Assembly: GCA_017562135.1 (NCBI GenBank)
Contig: QEYB01000921.1
Coordinates: 434,001-498,000, forward strand
DNA: 64,000 nucleotides
Source: Dipylidium caninum
Taxonomy: Eukaryota; Platyhelminthes; Cestoda; Cyclophyllidea; Dipylidiidae
Reading direction: 5' to 3'
Shown: positions 35,971-47,586 of the stretch, one piece after another
Layout of the letters: each line of letters begins with the position of its first letter
Numbering within the stretch: position 1 is the first letter of the stretch
Translations under genes and position numbers: made by a program
Notes under the pieces: model-generated
Told to the model about the DNA's origin: nothing
The model's input: only the letters and a program-made list of their open reading frames with translations
Databases searched by the model: none

Positions 35971-37590
35971 ATGGACGCCCGCCGCACCGCTCGCTGTGAC
36001 GTCCACTTCGCGTCCACTCAAATCTATCGATTGAATTGGCAGTGGCCGCGGTTGACGGACGTGACAACTCAGCTGGTGACTGGCGTCATCCAAAAACACG
36101 TCGACTGTGGTGTGATGAGCGTGAAAAAGTCTATTAGACTGCCCGATAGCGTGAAACTGCCCCGTGCTGGTCAGCGCTCCAAATATCTCTTCTCAGTGAA
36201 CCTAAAACGGCAATCGATGGGCCAGAGCAAGCAGGAGGAAGCCCTGGAGGATCGTGTCGCCTTCTTGCCACCGTTGCCCTCCACGCTGGCGATTCAGAGT
36301 AAGGCAATTGACCACGACATCATCCGCGTCATAATGGACCAGTTTGTTCGCTTCTTTGACTCAAAAAATATTAGCCCAGAGTGGGCACGTGTCTTCATGA
36401 GCGCTTTAGATACGGACGGTCGAAAGCATAAGTTCCGCTCAGCTGCACCCTCAATCATGAATGCGTTTCGAGGAACTTCTCCTACGCTGGCAAACCCGAA
36501 TTTGGTGGCGGGTCCTCATATTAAACAAATTCTGCAGGAGGAGGAAAATCTAGAGATTGATGAGCCCATAGAAACGAATTCCCCCAAAGAGCTTTCTGAG
36601 ATTTCGGTGACACCGCCCATCAAAAAACCACGTTCCCGATTTATGACTCCGTTTATCAATGAAAAATCCTATGGCCTGTCAGATTTGAATTATCATTTGC
36701 AAGAAATGGTGCGCAGGGGCACAATCTTCCTCGACAAATTTGTCATAAAGACACCACTGCAGCGAGTGCGGTATCGCGCCAAGGGTAGTGGAATAGGCCC
36801 CATCCTGCCACTTCAAAGTCTCTTCAAGAATAACGCCCGGTGGCTGTTCCGAATGGACGTGGAAGACGCGCCCGGCACGACCGCCTTCGCCTGGAACAAG
36901 TGGACTCACGATCAGCTCTCGAGGCGTAAGACAATCGCCAAAAGCATCGCCGACTCCATAATCTGCTTTTCCGTACCCAGCGATTTGCATCAGCTGGAGG
37001 GTCTACGCGTCGTTGGCTATTTGGAAAGGTACTGCAAAGTTGACAAGCAGAGGTTGTGCCTCTATGAGACGCTGTACTCGCGAGTGAAGCAGATGGTTGT
37101 CAACGCAGCCTCCATAAAAGAAGCCGCATTGAGACTCGCCCCTACGGCCCTGACAGAGGACAACGTAGACGAGCTGCTCGGTCTCCTGGACCTCCCCGCA
37201 GAGTACTCGCTTAAGTTGGATGTTTTTTGCAAGTGTTTGGGCCTTTGCGAACGCCTCTTCATTCCACTGACAAAAGGCAGTGAAGCGACGGGCGGACTGT
37301 CATTGGAGGAAGCGGAAAAGTGGAGATTTCAGGCCGGGCCTCTAGAGAGACTGGACTTCTGGCAGTTGTCAAGGAAGCTGTCTAAAGTCAACATTGACCC
37401 TGCCCTCAAACGCCTATTAGGCAGACTGGAGCGTCAAACCCTCTCCCAGTCGAGGCTTTTCCCGCTTGTCACGACTGCTCTGCAGGCCGTCGAGAAGTCT
37501 GTCGCGCGGGTATTCAACAAGGCCAAACGTTCGGTCCGACGATCGGATTTGCCAAAACAACCTCCCACCATCCGATTTGCCTTCAACTAA
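35971..37590 (+). CDS. Unknown protein, paralogue A of a convergent pair (539 aa, single exon)
   Basis: I do not recognise this family. The open frame runs from 35821, but the ATG at 35971 sits in a strong Kozak-like context (gcccaccATGG), so I prefer it. No signal peptide or membrane span is visible. The N-terminal third has a basic stretch and a helix containing AIDHDIIRVIMDQF. A low-complexity acidic/Pro region follows (near residues 190-225). The C-terminal 200 residues are helical, with ALTEDNVDELLGLLDLPAEY and DVFCKCLGLCERLF, like an EF-hand-type helix pair without obvious calcium ligands, then PLERLDFWQLSRKLSKVNID. The tail is Lys/Arg-rich. These blocks recur in the same order in the facing gene at 37950-39287, so the two are paralogues. 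The intronless structure contrasts with all its neighbours. It is clearly protein coding; function is unknown. Confidence 0.7.
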   Translation: MDARRTARCDVHFASTQIYRLNWQWPRLTDVTTQLVTGVIQKHVDCGVMSVKKSIRLPDSVKLPRAGQRSKYLFSVNLKRQSMGQSKQEEALEDRVAFLPPLPSTLAIQSKAIDHDIIRVIMDQFVRFFDSKNISPEWARVFMSALDTDGRKHKFRSAAPSIMNAFRGTSPTLANPNLVAGPHIKQILQEEENLEIDEPIETNSPKELSEISVTPPIKKPRSRFMTPFINEKSYGLSDLNYHLQEMVRRGTIFLDKFVIKTPLQRVRYRAKGSGIGPILPLQSLFKNNARWLFRMDVEDAPGTTAFAWNKWTHDQLSRRKTIAKSIADSIICFSVPSDLHQLEGLRVVGYLERYCKVDKQRLCLYETLYSRVKQMVVNAASIKEAALRLAPTALTEDNVDELLGLLDLPAEYSLKLDVFCKCLGLCERLFIPLTKGSEATGGLSLEEAEKWRFQAGPLERLDFWQLSRKLSKVNIDPALKRLLGRLERQTLSQSRLFPLVTTALQAVEKSVARVFNKAKRSVRRSDLPKQPPTIRFAFN

Positions 37591-37949
37591 TAGCGTTCGT
37601 CTAATGTGATTCCTGAACTCCCCCACTTCACCTCACCGTAATAATGGAAAAATTGCAGTTGCATCAATGTGATCTGAAAGCAGCACCGATCCTTCACGCC
37701 TGGCTACTTTTCAAAAATTGAATCTCTCATAGGAAAGGGTTGCATCTACACAGTGGCACCGCAAAAGTAGGAGCAAACCAAGGATTCTCACCTGCTGTGA
37801 TGTCGTAAGCCGTCGCTTTTGAGGGCAAAGCAGGGCATTCGCTGAAGGGGTTCTTAAAAGCATACGAGGGGGGGGGGGTTGCAACAAGCCTTCTTCTGAT
37901 TGTTTGCTTCTACTTTTCACTATTCACGTATTGGCAGACGTTGGTGCCT
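37591..37949. other. Intergenic spacer between convergent paralogues
   Basis: About 360 bp separate the two stop codons and must hold both 3' UTRs. A G11 run lies at 37868-37878. No AATAAA is seen on either strand in the expected place, so the polyadenylation signals are variant or the transcripts overlap. Confidence 0.6.
37868..37878. repeat. Poly-G run (G11)
   Basis: Homopolymer in the spacer between the convergent paralogues. It is a likely length-variable site. Confidence 0.75.
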
Positions 37950-39287
37950 TCAAAGGTGAATTTGTGCATCGCCCAGTCGACTTAGCCGTAGAAGTAGGTT
38001 TTTAAGACGTGGATTCAAGTTGAAGCCTTTCAGGCGTTGTCTGAGATGTCTGAAGTCCATAAGCTCCAGGGGACTCGGACGATACATCCAGTAGTCTTTG
38101 TCGAAATTGTTGAAACGGCTACCGTAGAGTCGAATGCTGAGAGCCATCACCTTAACGTAGACTTCGTCGGTCATTACGAAAGCGGGAGGAAATTCAAAGA
38201 ACGTCGAAAATTCACCAAGTTCTTTTGGGCTCACCGTTTGAAGAAGGACATTGTCTACCTGTTCTTTTATCAGCTCAACTGGCACGGCCTTCTGCCAGGC
38301 GGGGATAGCTTGGAAGAGGTCTTTCAACAGTCTACTGAGATTTGATCGAACTATGCAGTAGGCCATGAGGTAATCCACCACGGTCATATTTCCGAGGTCA
38401 GCTAATTGAAATGGCAGACCAAAACGTAAATCACCATTCATGTTTGCATCAGCATCATGCAAGTGCTCTGACAAAACTCGACATGCCTTCCACGATTCCG
38501 CCCTGATGGTCCTCGTCTCTGCGTCAGGAGGTGGACTCATGTCCGTAACGCGCCTCAGCTTCAGCACTGCGTGTCTCGCCTCACCGGTGACCGGTTTGAG
38601 GGGTCGTAGAAAGCCGATTGGACTAAGTGGCAACGGTGACACCGGCAAAAAAGCCTCCGAAAATATTTTAACTGTTTCGTGCTCGCCCAACTTCCGCCTA
38701 GCATTCTCATACTTGCCGACGCCCTTCAGACGTTCCACCGAAGTGTTACGTTGACGGTCATCCACTTGTCCTTTGTCATCCGTTGATTCCGATGCATTCG
38801 AGATATCGAAATCAACACTGACCTTTTCCATTTCCATCTTAACGTCTTTCACCACTTGATGGTCCAAACACCCTCGAGGGAGGTGGTTTTCGTCGCTTTG
38901 TCTTGCCTTGGGCTTTGCGTATTCACCGTCACAGAGCACCTTACCACGAAGAGCAGTCGGTATGTCCAATTCGGCCGCCCGCTCATTTATAGTATGCTTT
39001 ACTAGTTCGACGATATCCCTGTCGACAGCATGCAGACGTTTGCACAATTTACTAACTGAAGGTGGACAAAATGTCTGAAAAATGCTCATATTTTCTCCCA
39101 AATCATCACGATCAGGAGGCATCACATTGTGGTGCGTAGCGTCTGCGGTATACGCACGCCTACTTGACTTCGATTCCATGCACCCTCGACTTGAATTGTT
39201 CAAGCTGGGGAATTCACACGTCGCCACGGGGGGAAGCCTGTCAGTTACGTCAAGAAAAGGGGCACCACATTTAAAGTATCGATTCAT
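37950..39287 (-). CDS. Unknown protein, paralogue B of a convergent pair (about 445 aa)
   Basis: The frame is open without an intron from an upstream stop near 39376 to the stop at 37950. The first in-frame ATG is at 39287. Similarity to paralogue A (CDLQ then RYFKCGAPFLDVT against CDVHF then RLNWQWPRLTDVT) reaches 12 bases or more upstream of that ATG. A short 5' exon carrying the true start is therefore possible. Shared blocks with paralogue A are AVDRDIVELV (A: AIDHDIIRVI), a VSPKELGEFSTFFEFPPAF segment matching A's ALTEDNVDELLGLLDLPAEY, and PLELMDFRHLRQRLKGFNLN near the C-terminus. The middle (about residues 130-290) is charged, disordered and unlike A. No signal peptide or membrane segment is seen. 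Function is unknown; a cytoplasmic or cytoskeletal role would be guesswork. Confidence 0.65.
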   Translation of the reverse strand: MNRYFKCGAPFLDVTDRLPPVATCEFPSLNNSSRGCMESKSSRRAYTADATHHNVMPPDRDDLGENMSIFQTFCPPSVSKLCKRLHAVDRDIVELVKHTINERAAELDIPTALRGKVLCDGEYAKPKARQSDENHLPRGCLDHQVVKDVKMEMEKVSVDFDISNASESTDDKGQVDDRQRNTSVERLKGVGKYENARRKLGEHETVKIFSEAFLPVSPLPLSPIGFLRPLKPVTGEARHAVLKLRRVTDMSPPPDAETRTIRAESWKACRVLSEHLHDADANMNGDLRFGLPFQLADLGNMTVVDYLMAYCIVRSNLSRLLKDLFQAIPAWQKAVPVELIKEQVDNVLLQTVSPKELGEFSTFFEFPPAFVMTDEVYVKVMALSIRLYGSRFNNFDKDYWMYRPSPLELMDFRHLRQRLKGFNLNPRLKNLLLRLSRLGDAQIHL

Positions 39288-39359
39288 CTGCAGGTCACAC
39301 CAGGACTCGACGGCTGGTGGATCCTCGCCCCGGGAGCGAGAGGGCTTCCAGGCCGCCAA

Positions 39360-39892
39360 AAACAGCTCAAATGCTTATCGGACGACTCAGCTCCAGTCGG
39401 ACAGGCATAGCTAAAAGGTGCATGGGCTAGAAGCCTTCACTCGGTAGAGGGTTCATTGGCCCAAAGTTAGATGCCGGGTGCGTTTATCTCAACGACCCCA
39501 TTCTCGTTAACTAGGGTATTAATGCACAAGTGTTTAGAGGAATCCTCCATAATATCGCTCGCAAAACAACGAGAAAAGATACCACAGTCCAGGACATGAA
39601 AATGAAATCATGGTAAGTAAACTCAGCTGGGACACAGGCTCGATCAACCATCATTAGCCAATTCCATATTCAGCAGACCAACAGAGCACATCCACTACTT
39701 CGTCAGGAAGCCAGAATGTTAAAAAACCTACCCGAAAATAAGGGATGAGCGCCATAACAGAGGACGATGAACACGGGGTGTAGAAGGAATAATATCCACC
39801 TATAGAAAGTCCATTCAGCAGTCATAAACAAGCGTCACGAAGTAAGATACAGAAGTGAATAGGGACGAGGGAATAGGCAAAGTAGGAGGAAA
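39360..39892. other. Intergenic: 5' flank of paralogue B and 3' flank of COPG
   Basis: About 530 bp without coding potential. Reading left to right, it is where base composition changes from the GC-richer left half to the AT-rich right half. No clear promoter motif or polyadenylation signal was identified. Confidence 0.5.
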
Positions 39893-42800
39893 CTAGCTGA
39901 GCGAGTCAGCGATGGCCTGGCTGATTTCAGGGGAAGGAGAACGGACGGTGATTTGGAGGTTAATACCAGCGGCGGGCTGTCCGACGGATGGCAACGACTT
40001 TGCCAGCTTGCAGCGTGCCAACACGTTGACACCGCCGCGGAAGAGACCGGCCAGGAGGAGAGTGTGGGCAGCCTTTTCGCTGGAGCCCACTTGATCGGTA
40101 CGTTCGCAGGCCTGCATACCCAAGTGTGCCACCAATTCGCGTACCATCTCTACACAAAGAAAGGCAATGGATTACACATGAAATCGCGTTCTTCCGTCGT
40201 CGCACGGCATTGTAGCAGGAGAAAATGTTTGAGAGATTACGATCTCAGGTGGGAAAATGTAGCACACCCACCCTAAGGATGTCTTCGAGTAAAGCAGAAA
40301 TAGGTCAGGAGACTTCGAGTGATGCTCGGACAACCTTTTGTGACAAATTGAATTGATGAGTGAGGACTTGAAGAAGAAGTCTTTTCACTTTAAATAGAAT
40401 TCTCGTAATCACATCTACATGCTGCCATCATGGACAGAGAATAGGGCAAAATATTAGCATACTTGAGCATGAGAGAAAAAAGAAGAATTCGAATAAATTA
40501 CGCGGGGGGCCGACGTGGGGCAGACACTTGAATTATTAGGAGAGATAATTATTTTACTGCGCAAATACGGATGCCAACGGAAAAGGTCTACCCAAGTAAA
40601 GGAGGTAGAGACCACGAAAAAAGCAGTAATCAAGTGAGGCACATGTGTTTAATGTTTTGCCGTGAGTGAAGATTTAATCAACACACTCTTAAAAAGGCCA
40701 AATTTATGTGGACCACAGACAAATAGGCAATTTTGCAAGCACTACAAAGGGAGACAAGTTATCATTAAAGGATTTCGAATGAAAACATGAAAAATACTGA
40801 TTATTGAATACCTTCTAAGGTGGAGAACTTGGTGAGGAAGTAGGTCTCCTCTGCCTCGTCTTCGTCACCAAAATCTTCCCAGGCCGCAGCAAAATTCGTC
40901 TTTACCACGCGTTGCATATGCACCGCCACAGGGAGATTCAACTCTTCCAGCTGGAATTGAAAGTAAATTCTCTCAAGGAAAGAAATAAACGCTCATTGGC
41001 GCGATTTTTGTAATATTTCGAATTCTCCTACGAGTTGACGCGACTAGGTAAAGTCTGTACTCAAACGCATAGCAATGAATACATAGGTTGGATTTTAGAA
41101 AATTTGCCAAAATAATCACAGATAGTTGTGGGAAAGATCCAAAATTAAATCCAGACCACTTCATGTACTCATCAGTCTCATCATGTGGTTCTACCAAGCC
41201 ACTGCCAAAGCACACTTTTTTTTCAATATGCAAAGCACCTTACAAAGTCACATTGAAACTTCAAGCATATTTCTATTATGGTTAGGCGTAAAATACGGTA
41301 CGGATGAACTAAGGTGTGGAAAAGAAACGCCCGTAAGCATGACAAAAAAACCGAAGTTGACATGACGCCGATTAGTGTAAAACACTCAGAAGTCTCATGT
41401 TTTTTAATGTCCCTAATCGGTAATTCAACACATACTCACACAGAAATCTACATGGCTTAAAGCAAGCCAGAAACATACGATCAAAGACATCATTATTTAT
41501 GAGAAGCAAATATATATCCAAGCATGTAAGCAGTTGTTGCAAGCAATTACATGGGAAAGTCTTGGTGTGCTCGATCAACGTTTCAGCGATGTCTGCAAAG
41601 ATTTATAATGGGGCGATAACCTAAGATATAATAGGAACGCTTGTCGATACGATGTAATGCAAGAGTAAATGTAAGTAAAATACATTTGTCGAAGGTGAAA
41701 GACTTACCGCATACTCATCAGTGATACCGGGATCGCTGGAGCCGGCGTCGACAGCTTTCACAACGAATCGGAGTGTATTGGAGAAGGAGGTGGTGAGGAG
41801 GGAGAAGTCTTCAGGCAGTTGCACGATAACATAGGTGGAGGCAGGAACATTAAAGGCCAAAACTTTAATGGGCAAGCAGTTCAAAACCTTGAATTCATCA
41901 TCCGCCACCTCCACGTCCACATAGACATTCTCCAACACCTGATCCTCCATAGTGTTCAACACATCGTACTGGGCAAAAAAAGAAATAGTAGCCAGGCTAA
42001 GCTAAAACGTTTTTCTACATTCACCCAAATCTGCTCCATAACTGGCTGTATGAAAGATCCTGTTATTAAAACTAAAATGAAAAGTCTATTCTTCGCAAAA
42101 GTCGAGTGGCACATCGAGCCGAAATTTTCAAACATGCAAGTTTTTACTTAATCGCGTGTATTTTTAAGTGAAAGAAATCAGCAAGGTTAACATCGAAATG
42201 ATGTTGATAGTAAGGCCCGTAAATCAAAAGAATCAAATGATGATCTTAGGAAAAAAACTGCTTCTAATAAAGAACAAAATCAGTCATTAAATGGGGTAAA
42301 GAATGTCAGAATCAACAATGAAATACTCTAAAATCGGGTATTATGGATAAGCAATAAAAGAAATTTTTAATACAATTCAGAAGGAGAACGTGGCGGAAAT
42401 TGAACAATTTACCTGAAGGACTATGTGTTGGCGGAAGGTGTGAATTATGCAGGTGACCACATACTCCGTACCAGAATCGGTAAGCTCGTAATCGGCCGAG
42501 GATTTGAAAAGAGGACCGAGAGCTTTTACTTCGGTAATGGCTTCCAACTCCTCTGCGAAGCCATTCCGGCGACGCGATCCCACATTTGCTCCGGGTGAAA
42601 GTGACTCCACAGTTCCACTGGTCATAGTGCTGTCGCCTTGTACAAGGAAAGAGAATGCCTAACCGACCGTGTCAATAAACAAACTCCCGTACGTAATTTA
42701 ATCATAACTAATCTCTTAATTGAACTGCAAAACCAATTTCTCCACAGACCCACCAAACTTCTAGAAAAACGACCAAAGTCTCCTATTCAATGTTGAAAGA

Positions 42801-45800
42801 CCATCAAGAAAACAAAGCCCCGGGCAAAAATATTCAGTTGGCAACACAAAATTTTCTGAGTCATATAAGTCTCGTTGAAGAAAATACTGATCTTGGGTAC
42901 CCATGTTATATCCCAAATCATGGGTACTAGCGTTTTATTCCAAACACAAAAGTTATATGTGAATATAAATGAAGAGGGGTGCAACTTAACCGTGGATCGC
43001 TAATCCAGGAGTTACCACCTCCTGTCATTAAAATACCAGATCAGCTTCAAATCCATTTTAATAAGCCCCCTAAGGAGTAACCTGACTTCCCACAACTGTT
43101 CTCAAAAAATTACTCACTTACCCATTGAGATAAAAATGGAAAAGGACCTTAAAGAATTGCTTAGAGAAAAATGGTCACTTCTAGTCAAACATATTCAAAC
43201 ACCTTCTAAAGGTTTAGAATGACTTCCCCTGATAAATCTGAGTTAATGATTTGCATAGAAATAGTGGACTATATAAAGAAGTAAAACTCAAATTAAAGTT
43301 AAAATCAATCGTGAAACAAAAAAAATCGGTCAACACAAAAAACCTCTGTAAGTTGATACTCATTTACAAAAAAGGTATGGTTCATGGACTCTTAACCACT
43401 GAACTAGCGGTTGGCTATTCCAAAATATAACCAAGTTAATGCACGTTGCAGTTTGTCGTGAAATAATAACGTGTATGAAAAACCCGCGAAATTACGCTCA
43501 AATCATGTAAAAATACTTCCGACTACATGAGTTCAATAGAAAGAAAATGGGGCCTCAAAAAGCATACCTTTACCAGCGATAGATCCAGCGCCCACACCTA
43601 CTGTGGGCTCGAAAAAGCCAGCGGTGGAACTGTCCGCTATGGCAGTAATATCAGAGGTCCCCTCAGGCGGCGGCTCCTCAATCGGTACAGAGGTTATGTC
43701 GAAGGGCCGCAGCTGATCTGCGGCCGAGGATTGTATATAAGCGAGGAGAGCTCGTTCCAGGGCCTGCATGTTCAGCCGAGTATCGTCATTAAGCACATAC
43801 TTCTTCAAGAGTTCACGGTCCCCAGAGGAGAGGATAAAGTGATAGAAAGCGGCCCGATCGCGCACCTCATTGTCATCATCCAACATCACTCTGAAGACAC
43901 AAGAACAGGTAAAGTGGGATATTATTGATGCTACAGCACAAATTCACGGAGGTACATTTTAAGCCAATAACCGAATTCATGGCTCCTAATTGTATAACCA
44001 TTAATTTGACTTATAAAGTTTGTAGAGCACTTCAAATCCACGCATATTTTTGAAAAATTGAAGTTATCCACACTGTAGAGCGGATCTTAATTACCAAAAT
44101 GAAAATTTCTTAGTCCATTTATACGTTCCCGACACTACGTGCTACCTGTTTTAAAACATAGCACTATTTTCTGAAAAACATTAGAATCTCCAAATCAGTG
44201 TTTGGACCGATATACTTAAGTACGAATAAAAACTCGATAATTTACATTTCATACGAATAACAGTGAATATGAATCTGGGCTAAAATGAAAAGCAAATCTC
44301 AAGGAAAGGATGATTAAAACGGAAGAAATGCTGCATAGTATGTCCATCATAACTGCAGAACATTTAATCCACCGATTTTAGGATGGACAAAATAGACCTA
44401 CTCAAAGTGCCATTTGTTGGTAAAAGGAAAAAGCGCAAAAAAGTACCGTTTTAAAAGAACGAGAACACTGGGAAGAAGGTCGTCACAATTTGCTCCAAAA
44501 CGCGCCAAAGCAGCAGTAGCGGTGCACTTGACAGGGGCGGACTCGAGAATGATGCGGTTGTAAATGAAACGAATGAATTGACGAGGACGATTCAAGAATG
44601 GGCCTTCACGACCCAGTAAATAAAGAGCTCGTTGTGTTAATTTTTCATGCTGACAGTCTTCAATGAACTCACACAACTGCAGTAGACCTGACAGGATAAA
44701 TGGAAATTTTTACGTTTACTGATGATCGTTCAGTAGAAGCAGTTTATCCAATCCGCTAGCAAGACCATACCGAGATTCTTAGCTTGAGGATTATCCTTGA
44801 TTATCGATTCCATAGCAACAACAACAGCCTTTTTAAACTCGTAGCCAGCTGGATCGCGCAATAAACCAGAGAGAAAATTAAGTAGAACGGTGTATTTTCG
44901 TGGATACTTGGAGGCCAACATGCGAACTGATTCGAGGACTACAACCTTAAATTCATCCGTGATGTCCGCCATGAAAGAACAGATGTGCTTCAGTAAGCGG
45001 TCAACATTATTCTCACTACCAGTCTATAAAATAACAGTATAGAAGAGAACCGGGTCAATGCGACTAATCAAGTTCTTACGCATTGTTGAACATGCATAGT
45101 TGTGACATGAAAATGGCAAATTACCTTGAGAAGAGTAGTAATAGCCAATGTAGCAATACTTCGATTCGGATCGGACACTAAGTTCTCCAAATCATGGTTA
45201 CAGAATGTAACTGCGGAGGGATGACGAGTTGCAATCTTATTCAACGTTCTAACAGCTGCGTAACGAAGTGAAGACTTATGAGAGGAGCAGAAGAGCTGAA
45301 GCACACTAACTGCTGGTGCTAATTCTCTTGCAGTCAGTTGGCTCAATCCGATGATAGCCCTCGCCGCCTCGTAAACAACCATTTCAGATTTATGACGTAG
45401 CGATGTTTCGAGGAAGTCCATCATATTACGGTTATCCCTGCAAAATAGCTAGAAATTTACAACCGCAAGTGCTAACGAATGATGCAATCTAAGGGATATA
45501 CTTACACCAGTCCTTCGTCTTCAATTTGTCGAACAACAATGCGTATCTAAAGAAATAACACTCAGCAAAATTAAGCTTACCATGATGCAATGAGCGTAAG
45601 ATGATCTCAATGGAGACTGCAAGAATTTCTGAATAAGTTTCAACGTTGCAAGCCGATCATTTTGACGCATTAAATAGAGAAGGCCGAGAGCATGATACTG
45701 AACCATTATGTTAGGGCCCGATATAACACCCTGGACTTCATTAATCCATCGTCGAATGACGTCAGGGCAGACCTGCATCAGGTGGTACGCCGATGCAAGA

Positions 45801-46632
45801 ACAGCAGATGCAATTGGTGGTGACTTGTCCACCACAGCTTGTTTCAGGTAGCGCTCGATGGCTTGCACCATGGTCGGCTACATAATAAACATCAAATATT
45901 GACAACAGTTAGGAATCGGGTAAAGCAAGCTGAAATCCAAATGTTACATCAGTAATTTTGCAGAGAGTCCTGATTGCAGGAGCGCGAAAAGAGGCTTCCG
46001 AGCCGGTCATGTCCTTGGTCAAACTACTGGTGAGGATAATAACATCATCAGCGAATGGCGATAACTCCTTTATGACCAGATAGAGCAGTTTCCTCAAATT
46101 TTGCTAACAACATGGTGAATGGATTGGAAAGAAAATGCCTACGTTTGGAAGTTGAAAAAGTTTTGTGACGGCGAAGAAAGTTGTAGTGGCCTCCTGCCGA
46201 CTAAATTTAACGCCCTACAGTACAGTAACGGTACTGCCAATGAATACCTTATTAAGAAGACACAGTATTTTTGTTAAAATATGAATACACTTTTGAGGAT
46301 TCGGTTGGTTGGCGTTGAAGAGACGAGCCTAAGGAGCGGACATTAAGAAAAACGACTCAGTACATCTTGCAGGACAGCGGACTTATCCACATTCATATAT
46401 GCGGAGCCAAGTCCTAAAACAGATAGGAGAACTGTTGGGGTGGTTGCATGAGTGAATGACTAATCTCCAGAAAGTTAATATACAGCACATTATAAAATAA
46501 GACACATTTGATACAACGGTTACCCTAAAGGCTATCAACACGCTTCCGTATTCAGTAAAAAGTGTTTCGATTGAAATGCTTGTAAATCTCACCATCGTCC
46601 TCTTCGTTCTTATCTTTCCGTAAGGACAACAT
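39893..46632 (-). CDS. COPG: Coatomer subunit gamma (gamma-COP), 915 aa, 15 exons
   Basis: Gamma-COP is a core subunit of the COPI coat on Golgi-derived vesicles. It binds Arf1-GTP and cargo tails for retrograde Golgi-to-ER transport. Exons, 5' to 3': 46593-46632, 46364-46413, 46248-46328, 46143-46214, 45948-46103, 45581-45877, 45506-45546, 45125-45437, 44771-45023, 44447-44687, 43568-43890, 42413-42636, 41708-41968, 40812-40950, 39893-40149. They sum to 2,748 nt and stay in phase from ATG to TAG. Signatures in order are [75 protein letters not shown] (adaptin-like solenoid), a Gly/Ser linker, LGPLFKSS, the appendage domain, and [12 protein letters not shown] near the end. The length is close to the animal norm (about 870), and the excess lies mainly in the linker. 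All expected blocks are present. Confidence 0.95.
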
Positions 46633-47586
46633 TGCAGCGAATGACGTGTAGGGGGGATGACCAGAACATCAAACAGTCGCCAAGTCATCTGTATATATAA
46701 ACACATATAGCTAAGGTGTATAATCTTTTAATTACGTAACTGTAACACAGCCATTTATTTTTTATAACTAGTTTTTTGCGTATTTTAGGTTTGGCAGCGG
46801 TCAAATATTTGTGTTTTATGTAATATTACCTCAATCCATTCAGATTAAGAGCGGCAATATCTGACGCAACACTATGAAGCGGGCGTCAAAGTTTCACACA
46901 CTGTCTTCGCACCGTAGTGCTACAAGCAGCACACCGTTCGCTCCTTGACAACTCCCATTTTACGTCCGGCACTCCTCTACTTAACCTTGGCACGACGTAG
47001 TCGTTTCAAATCCTTAATTTTGAAGGGGAAATAATGCACAGTAGCGCCCAACTCCACCAGTCTGTCCTTCCCCACATATTTTGCAATCCGTATCTGCTTT
47101 TAAAATTACAATATTTTAGTTTCTCAAAAATAACATTAATTAATCTATCACAGTTCATGCCCCTTGGCAGATTAAAACTTCAATCTTCCGATACATTTCT
47201 ATTTCCCTTTGGTTGACAGCTTGAGGGCACACAGCCACTCTTCGTGCGTTAATAACCCCTATACAGTCGATTTACCAACTCCTTAAACCAAGAGAAAACT
47301 CGTACTTTACTGTAGTATTGTGGCGTATGCAAATGCTTCATTTCACCTGTTCCTCTAGAAGCACAGTCTTTCACATAATTTTGCCTTGTATTCCAGGACC
47401 ATTTTTAGCCATTCTTCATTGAATACATGTTCCGACGGTCTAAAACGACAGGTAATTGTGGTGTTCTTCACAGACTTCGTCAAACCAAGACGAACCAAAA
47501 TGACGTAACTCGACAGAAGTGATTAGTACACACATCAAATATAAGTACGTGAATATCAGGGAAGTCTTATAAGGCGAGATACTCAC
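46633..47586. other. COPG 5' flank and 3' region of the unrecognised gene
   Basis: AT-rich interval upstream of the COPG start (minus strand) that also takes the 3' end of the next minus-strand gene. A possible last exon of that gene lies near 47355-47439: acceptor ttttag, open frame PSEHVFNEEWLKMVLEYK then stop. Its phase does not fit the preceding exon, so I leave it unassigned. No other coding sequence is seen. Confidence 0.45.

Noticed and set aside
41372..41578. Minus-strand frame [17 protein letters not shown] in a COPG intron
   Set aside because: COPG exons 41708-41968 and 40812-40950 join in phase directly (DEYA|LEEL), matching the family, so no exon is needed here.
43380..43430. tRNA A-box-like sequence on the minus strand (ctagttcagtggttaagag)
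   Set aside because: No matching B box or cloverleaf arms follow; not a tRNA gene.
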